Both the position numbers and the translations under genes were made by a program. From positions 1-9,549 of the forward strand of contig JBKDFX010000098.1 in NCBI GenBank assembly GCA_046336825.1: a stretch of 9,549 nt of DNA, written 5' to 3'. Each line of letters begins with the position of its first letter. Position 1 is the stretch's first letter. This stretch comes from Ga0074139 sp046336825. Its GTDB lineage: Bacteria > Bdellovibrionota > Bdellovibrionia > Bdellovibrionales > Bdellovibrionaceae. Below the pieces are notes generated by a model, which saw only the letters and a program-made list of their open reading frames with translations, made no database searches and was not told the DNA's origin. Positions 6,443 through 9,549 of the stretch are shown in pieces.

Positions 6443-6477
6443 TGATTCTGCCCTCTTAATTATGATTCTTTATAGCC
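6443..6477. promoter_or_regulatory. 35-bp divergent intergenic region
   Basis: The leftward run and the rightward leucine operon start only 35 bases apart, so their promoters must share this gap or overlap the coding ends. Rightwards, TATGAT (6461-6466) resembles a -10 box; it would start RNA only about four to six bases before the ATG at 6478, where no Shine-Dalgarno site is visible, so a nearly leaderless message is possible. No convincing -35 box matches it. Leftwards, CATAAT (complement of 6459-6464) is a possible -10 box, and GAGGG (complement of 6451-6455) is the ribosome binding site of the leftward gene. These are sequence resemblances only. Confidence 0.4.
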
Positions 6478-7020
6478 ATGAAACTCAAGCGAGTCATCGA
6501 CTTTGTAGAAGATTATTCCAAGCCTAGCTTCAACGCAATGTGGAGTTTTGTTGTCAATGCACTTCGCCCATTTTCTGCAGGAATGGGGCTAAGGGTAGCC
6601 AGTCTAAGTCCACACTTAATTGATATTGTAATCCCCAATTGGTTGAGAAATCAGGATGATGGTCAATTGCACGAAGCCACCTACCTAACGGCCATTAAAG
6701 AGGGGCAGAGACTTTGGTTAATGCGCCTTTTTGGTGATAAAACTCAGTTCATTCTGTTGAGCCTTCAATTCCATTTTTTAAACAGTACAGCCACAACTGC
6801 TCGTGTTCGTTTTTCTATTGAACCTCAGGATTTGGAAATTTTTTTGGCAGAAGCTAGACAAAATCCAGAAACAGAGAGCCTTTTTCAATGGCAAGTTTTC
6901 GATGAAAAAGGAATTAAATGTGCTGATGCTGAAGTTAAAATAAAACTAAATTTGCCAAAACAAATTCAACAGTCTTCTCAAAAATCAGAAAAAAGTGGTG
7001 GATCAAATGGCAATCATTGA
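6478..7020 (+). CDS. DUF4442-like hotdog-fold protein, possible acyl-CoA thioesterase
   Basis: This 180-residue protein looks like a single hotdog-fold domain of the DUF4442/PaaI-like kind. The supporting pattern is GMGLRVASLSPHLIDIVIP (35-53), followed by LRNQDDGQLHEATYLTAIKEGQRL (first residue 56). In DUF4442 proteins the corresponding segment is 'RN...VHA...A...GE'; here H65 and E75 take the histidine and glutamate places. Two long strands follow (FILLSLQFHFLNS, TTARVRFSIE) and then FQWQVFDEKGIKCADAEVKIKLNL as the last strand pair. The C-terminal 20 residues are Gln/Ser/Gly-rich and probably unstructured. Hotdog proteins of this kind bind or hydrolyse acyl-CoA. It heads the leucine-degradation operon and overlaps liuB by 14 bases, which suggests a link to branched acyl-CoA metabolism. 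Enzymatic activity is inferred from fold and context. The start is the only ATG near the gap and lacks a ribosome binding site. Confidence 0.8.
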   Translation: MKLKRVIDFVEDYSKPSFNAMWSFVVNALRPFSAGMGLRVASLSPHLIDIVIPNWLRNQDDGQLHEATYLTAIKEGQRLWLMRLFGDKTQFILLSLQFHFLNSTATTARVRFSIEPQDLEIFLAEARQNPETESLFQWQVFDEKGIKCADAEVKIKLNLPKQIQQSSQKSEKSGGSNGNH

Positions 7021-8614
7021 AAGTCAAATTCAAGTTACTTCGGCTGATTTTTTAGCCAATCAAGAATCCATGCTTCAGCAGCTAAAAGTATTTCGTGAAC
7101 GCCAAGAAATAGCTCGTTTGGGTGGTGGAATTGAAGCTCAAAAAAAGCAAAAATCCAGAGGCAAGCTGACAGCTCGTGAGCGAATTCAAACATTAATTGA
7201 TCCCGATTCAGCTTTTCTTGAGTTTTCCAGTTTGGCAGCTTGGGAGATGTATGACAATCAGGCGCCTGGCGCTGGCATCGTGACGGGCATAGGAACTGTG
7301 CACGGCACTGAGTGCGTGATCATTTCTAATGATGCCACTGTTAAGGGTGGAACTTACTTTCCGATGACAGCTAAAAAACATTTGCGAGCCCAAGAAGTAG
7401 CTCTAGAAAATGGACTTCCTTGTATCTACATTGTGGATTCCGGGGGGGCGTTTTTACCAATGCAATCTGAGGTTTTTCCAGACCGAGATCATTTTGGTCG
7501 AGTTTTTTATAATCAGGCACGGATGTCAGCCGAAGGTATTCCCCAAATTGCGGTTGTCATGGGTTCTTGCACAGCAGGTGGTGCCTATGTACCTGCTATG
7601 AGTGATGAAAATGTAATCGTTAAAAACAATGGAACAATTTTTTTGGGCGGCCCACCGTTGGTGAAAGCGGCCACAGGCGAGGAAGTCACAGCTCAAGAAT
7701 TGGGTGGAGCTCAAGTACATTGTGAAGTCAGCGGTGTCACCGATCATTACGCTGAAGACGATGAACATGCTATTGAGATTACGCGAAGTATTGTGGCTCA
7801 TTTGAATAAAAAAAGGGTCGTGCAACTCAAAACCCTAGAAAAATGTGATCCCCAATACTCTATGCAAGAAATTTATGGAATTATTCCGAAGGATCCAAGA
7901 ATTCCTTTTGATGTCAGAGAAATCATTGCTCGTCTGGTAGACAGAAGTGAATTTCATGAATTTAAACCACTGTACGGGTCCACTTTGGTGACGGGCTTTG
8001 CAAATATTTGGGGTTTTCCCATTGGAATCATCGCCAACAACGGAGTTCTTTTTTCTGAAAGTGCATTAAAGGGAGCTCATTTTATTGAGCTGTGTGAACA
8101 AAGGGAAATACCACTTTTATTTCTACAAAATATCACAGGTTTTATGGTGGGAAAAAAATATGAAAATGAAGGAAGTGCCAAGCACGGAGCCAAAATGGTG
8201 ATGGCTGTGAGCAATGCCCATGTCCCCAAATTTACAGTTATTATCGGCGGCTCCTATGGTGCGGGAAATTATGGAATGTGTGGCCGCGCCTATCAGCCAC
8301 GCCAATTATGGATGTGGCCCAACGCGAAGATTTCAGTGATGGGTGGAGAACAAGCTGCCAATGTCCTGCTGACAGTTAAGCTTGAACAATTGTCAGTTAA
8401 AGGACAGACAATGTCTGCCGCTGAGCAGATGGAATTTAAAAAGCCTATTTTAGAAAAATATGAAAAAGAAAGCTCGGCTTACTACAGTACAGCCCGTCTC
8501 TGGGATGACGGAATAATTGATCCTGTTGACACAAGGCGGGTTGTTGCAATGGGAATTGCTGCCAGCCTCAACAAATCATGGGGAGAAAAACGCCAAGGCG
8601 TTTTTCGAATGTAA
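7007..8614 (+). CDS. liuB: Methylcrotonyl-CoA carboxylase, carboxyltransferase (beta) subunit
   Basis: This enzyme subunit transfers the carboxyl group from carboxybiotin to 3-methylcrotonyl-CoA, giving 3-methylglutaconyl-CoA in leucine breakdown. The 535 residues match Pseudomonas LiuB closely from end to end, including RGKLTARERI (51-60), NDATVKGGTY (108-117), KKHLRAQ (123-129), VDSGGA (143-148), FLQNITGFMVG (372-382), KFTVIIGGSYGAGNYG (408-423), WMWPNAK (435-441), MGGEQAA (445-451) and the final GVFRM. The two oxyanion-hole regions of the crotonase-fold halves are GSCTAGGAY (186-194) and GGSYGAGNYG. The FLQNITGFMVG and RAYxPRxLWMWPNA segments favour methylcrotonyl- over propionyl-CoA carboxylase; the neighbours agree. 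I chose the ATG at 7007. GTG codons at 6995 and 6998 are in frame, but the ATG gives MAII, like known LiuB starts. GGTGGA (6997-7002) is a modest ribosome binding site, inside the upstream gene. Confidence 0.97.
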   Translation: MAIIESQIQVTSADFLANQESMLQQLKVFRERQEIARLGGGIEAQKKQKSRGKLTARERIQTLIDPDSAFLEFSSLAAWEMYDNQAPGAGIVTGIGTVHGTECVIISNDATVKGGTYFPMTAKKHLRAQEVALENGLPCIYIVDSGGAFLPMQSEVFPDRDHFGRVFYNQARMSAEGIPQIAVVMGSCTAGGAYVPAMSDENVIVKNNGTIFLGGPPLVKAATGEEVTAQELGGAQVHCEVSGVTDHYAEDDEHAIEITRSIVAHLNKKRVVQLKTLEKCDPQYSMQEIYGIIPKDPRIPFDVREIIARLVDRSEFHEFKPLYGSTLVTGFANIWGFPIGIIANNGVLFSESALKGAHFIELCEQREIPLLFLQNITGFMVGKKYENEGSAKHGAKMVMAVSNAHVPKFTVIIGGSYGAGNYGMCGRAYQPRQLWMWPNAKISVMGGEQAANVLLTVKLEQLSVKGQTMSAAEQMEFKKPILEKYEKESSAYYSTARLWDDGIIDPVDTRRVVAMGIAASLNKSWGEKRQGVFRM

Positions 8615-8615
8615 A

Positions 8616-9386
8616 ATGCTTGAAATTATTTTTGAAAAAGAAATACAGAGACTGAAAATCAATCGGCCTGAAGTCAAAAACGCAATGAACTCTGAACTCA
8701 TTGAAAAATTAACCGAAGCTGTTCAGTCGGTTTCTTCAAATAAAAGTATAAAGCTTCTACAGTTAGAAGGATCAGGGGAAGTTTTTAGTGCGGGTGCTGA
8801 CTTAAATTATATGCAAAGTATGATTGGGGCTGATCAAAAAAAGAATCTATATGAAGCAGAAAAGCTACATGCTCTTTTTAAAAGTATTGAAGATTGCCCT
8901 GTTCCTGTTGTTTGTCTAGTTCAGGGAGCTGCCTTTGGTGGAGCTCTGGGATTGATGGCTGCCAGTGATTATGTCGTGGCTGATGCCAATGCTAAAATTT
9001 GTTTTAGTGAAGTAAAACTTGGAATCGCTCCAGCGGTCATTTCTGAATTTGTTCTTAAAAAAGCAGTGAACTCTCAAGTTGTACCTTTTATGTTATCGGG
9101 AATGATTTTTTCAGCACAAGAGGCCTTAGTGGCTGGTCTTGTTCAAAAAATAGCGGTTAATCAATCGCTAGAATCAGCGGCTCAAAGTTTCAAAGAGTCT
9201 GTGCTAACAGCAGGACCCCTAGCTGTCAGAAGCACTAAAAAACTAATTCAGGAATTGAGAGTAATTGAACCCAATCAGATTCGTAAATTAACTACTCATC
9301 TGATAGCTGAACTCAGAGTCAGCCCTGAGGGGCAAGAAGGTTTGAGAAGCTTTTTAGAAAAGAGAAAACCAAATTGGGCAAAGTGA
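8616..9386 (+). CDS. liuC: Methylglutaconyl-CoA hydratase
   Basis: This 256-residue crotonase-fold enzyme should hydrate 3-methylglutaconyl-CoA to HMG-CoA, the step after LiuB. The oxyanion-hole segments are FSAGADL (57-63) and GAAFGGALGL (104-113). SEVKLGIAPAVIS (131-143) carries the catalytic glutamate at E132; this form, with SEV and PAxIS, is typical of bacterial LiuC. The other glutamate used by general enoyl-CoA hydratases (E144 in the rat enzyme) is replaced by glycine at 112, exactly as in Pseudomonas LiuC, so this is a subfamily trait and not damage. The ATG at 8616 follows the liuB stop by one base. A further in-frame upstream extension to 8517 would lie inside liuB and encodes nothing family-like, so it is not used. 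The TGA stop overlaps the next start by one base. Confidence 0.95.
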   Translation: MLEIIFEKEIQRLKINRPEVKNAMNSELIEKLTEAVQSVSSNKSIKLLQLEGSGEVFSAGADLNYMQSMIGADQKKNLYEAEKLHALFKSIEDCPVPVVCLVQGAAFGGALGLMAASDYVVADANAKICFSEVKLGIAPAVISEFVLKKAVNSQVVPFMLSGMIFSAQEALVAGLVQKIAVNQSLESAAQSFKESVLTAGPLAVRSTKKLIQELRVIEPNQIRKLTTHLIAELRVSPEGQEGLRSFLEKRKPNWAK

Positions 9387-9549
9387 TGAAGAAAATACGT
9401 AGACTGGCCATTGCTAATCGAGGCGAAGTGGCTGTTAGAATTATCCACGCTTGTCGAGAGCTGGGCATTGAGTCAGTTTTATTGCATTCTGAACCTGATC
9501 AAAATTCCCGTGCTTTCAGAATGGCAGATAAGACGATATGTATAGGACC
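9386..9549 (+). CDS. liuD: Methylcrotonyl-CoA carboxylase, biotin-carrying (alpha) subunit, N-terminal fragment
   Basis: The first 54 complete codons of this gene are present; the window edge cuts the rest. They encode the start of a biotin carboxylase N-terminal domain: IANRGEVAVRIIHACRELGI (8-27), then SEPDQNSRAFRMAD (35-48) and CIG (52-54). This matches the 'IANRGEIAxRIIRACRELGI ... SeaD...H...AD' entry shared by biotin carboxylases. The full protein in this family is about 650 residues, with biotin carboxylase and biotin-carrier parts, and carboxylates biotin using ATP and bicarbonate to feed LiuB. The ATG overlaps the liuC stop (TGATG, one shared base), so translation is probably coupled. 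The fragment alone does not separate methylcrotonyl- from acetyl- or propionyl-CoA carboxylase; the place directly after liuB and liuC makes liuD by far the likeliest. It is truncated by the window and not a pseudogene. Confidence 0.93.
   Translation, partial: MKKIRRLAIANRGEVAVRIIHACRELGIESVLLHSEPDQNSRAFRMADKTICIG

Noticed and set aside
8517..8615. A 33-codon N-terminal extension of liuC
   Set aside because: It lies wholly within the conserved end of liuB and has no crotonase-family similarity; the ATG at 8616 gives the usual LiuC start.
8927..8980. Loss of a catalytic glutamate in liuC as a sign of a broken enzyme
   Set aside because: Glycine at this place is the normal state in bacterial LiuC proteins such as that of Pseudomonas; the other catalytic glutamate is kept.

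Overview
The window looks like a chromosomal segment of a low-GC (roughly 40-43% by eye) Gram-negative bacterium. It carries Sec-type signal peptides for periplasmic export, an A-type RNase P RNA and a leucine-degradation (liu/mcc) operon. The gene style (small secreted hypotheticals, short intergenic gaps, many weak Shine-Dalgarno sites) resembles Bdellovibrio-like bacteria (Bdellovibrionota). That placement is an inference from style and not from a marker gene comparison.

Layout. (1) Bases 1-320 are the 3' three quarters of the RNase P RNA gene (rnpB), read rightwards, with a strong intrinsic terminator at 324-354. (2) Bases 355-835 hold a short intergenic region and a small secreted protein gene with a very good ribosome binding site; its stop codon overlaps the stop codon of the convergent gene on the other strand. 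(3) Bases 832-6442 form one long leftward run of seven genes. In transcription order these are a membrane-anchored hypothetical, a TPMT-like methyltransferase with an extra N-terminal domain, a secreted cysteine-containing hypothetical, the ATPase and two permeases of an ABC-2 (DUF990-type) transporter, and a CaCA-family Na+/Ca2+ exchanger. Several of these genes overlap. (4) A 35-bp divergent gap at 6443-6477 separates this run from a rightward operon: a DUF4442-like hotdog-fold protein, then the methylcrotonyl-CoA carboxylase carboxyltransferase subunit (liuB), methylglutaconyl-CoA hydratase (liuC) and the first 54 codons of the biotin-carrying subunit (liuD), cut by the window edge.

How the genes fit together. 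liuB, liuC and liuD carry out two consecutive steps of leucine catabolism: carboxylation of 3-methylcrotonyl-CoA to 3-methylglutaconyl-CoA, then hydration to HMG-CoA. The gene order B-C-D is that of the Pseudomonas liu cluster. The hotdog gene at the head of the operon overlaps liuB and probably also acts on, or responds to, acyl-CoA. The three ABC genes form a complete two-permease plus one-ATPase membrane unit; its substrate cannot be read from sequence.

I see no CRISPR array, tRNA, insertion sequence, phage gene or toxin-antitoxin pair. Most of the window is ordinary. The items most worth a second look are the unassigned N-terminal domain on the methyltransferase, the alternative pairings available to the 3' tail of the RNase P RNA, and the hotdog gene leading the leucine operon.
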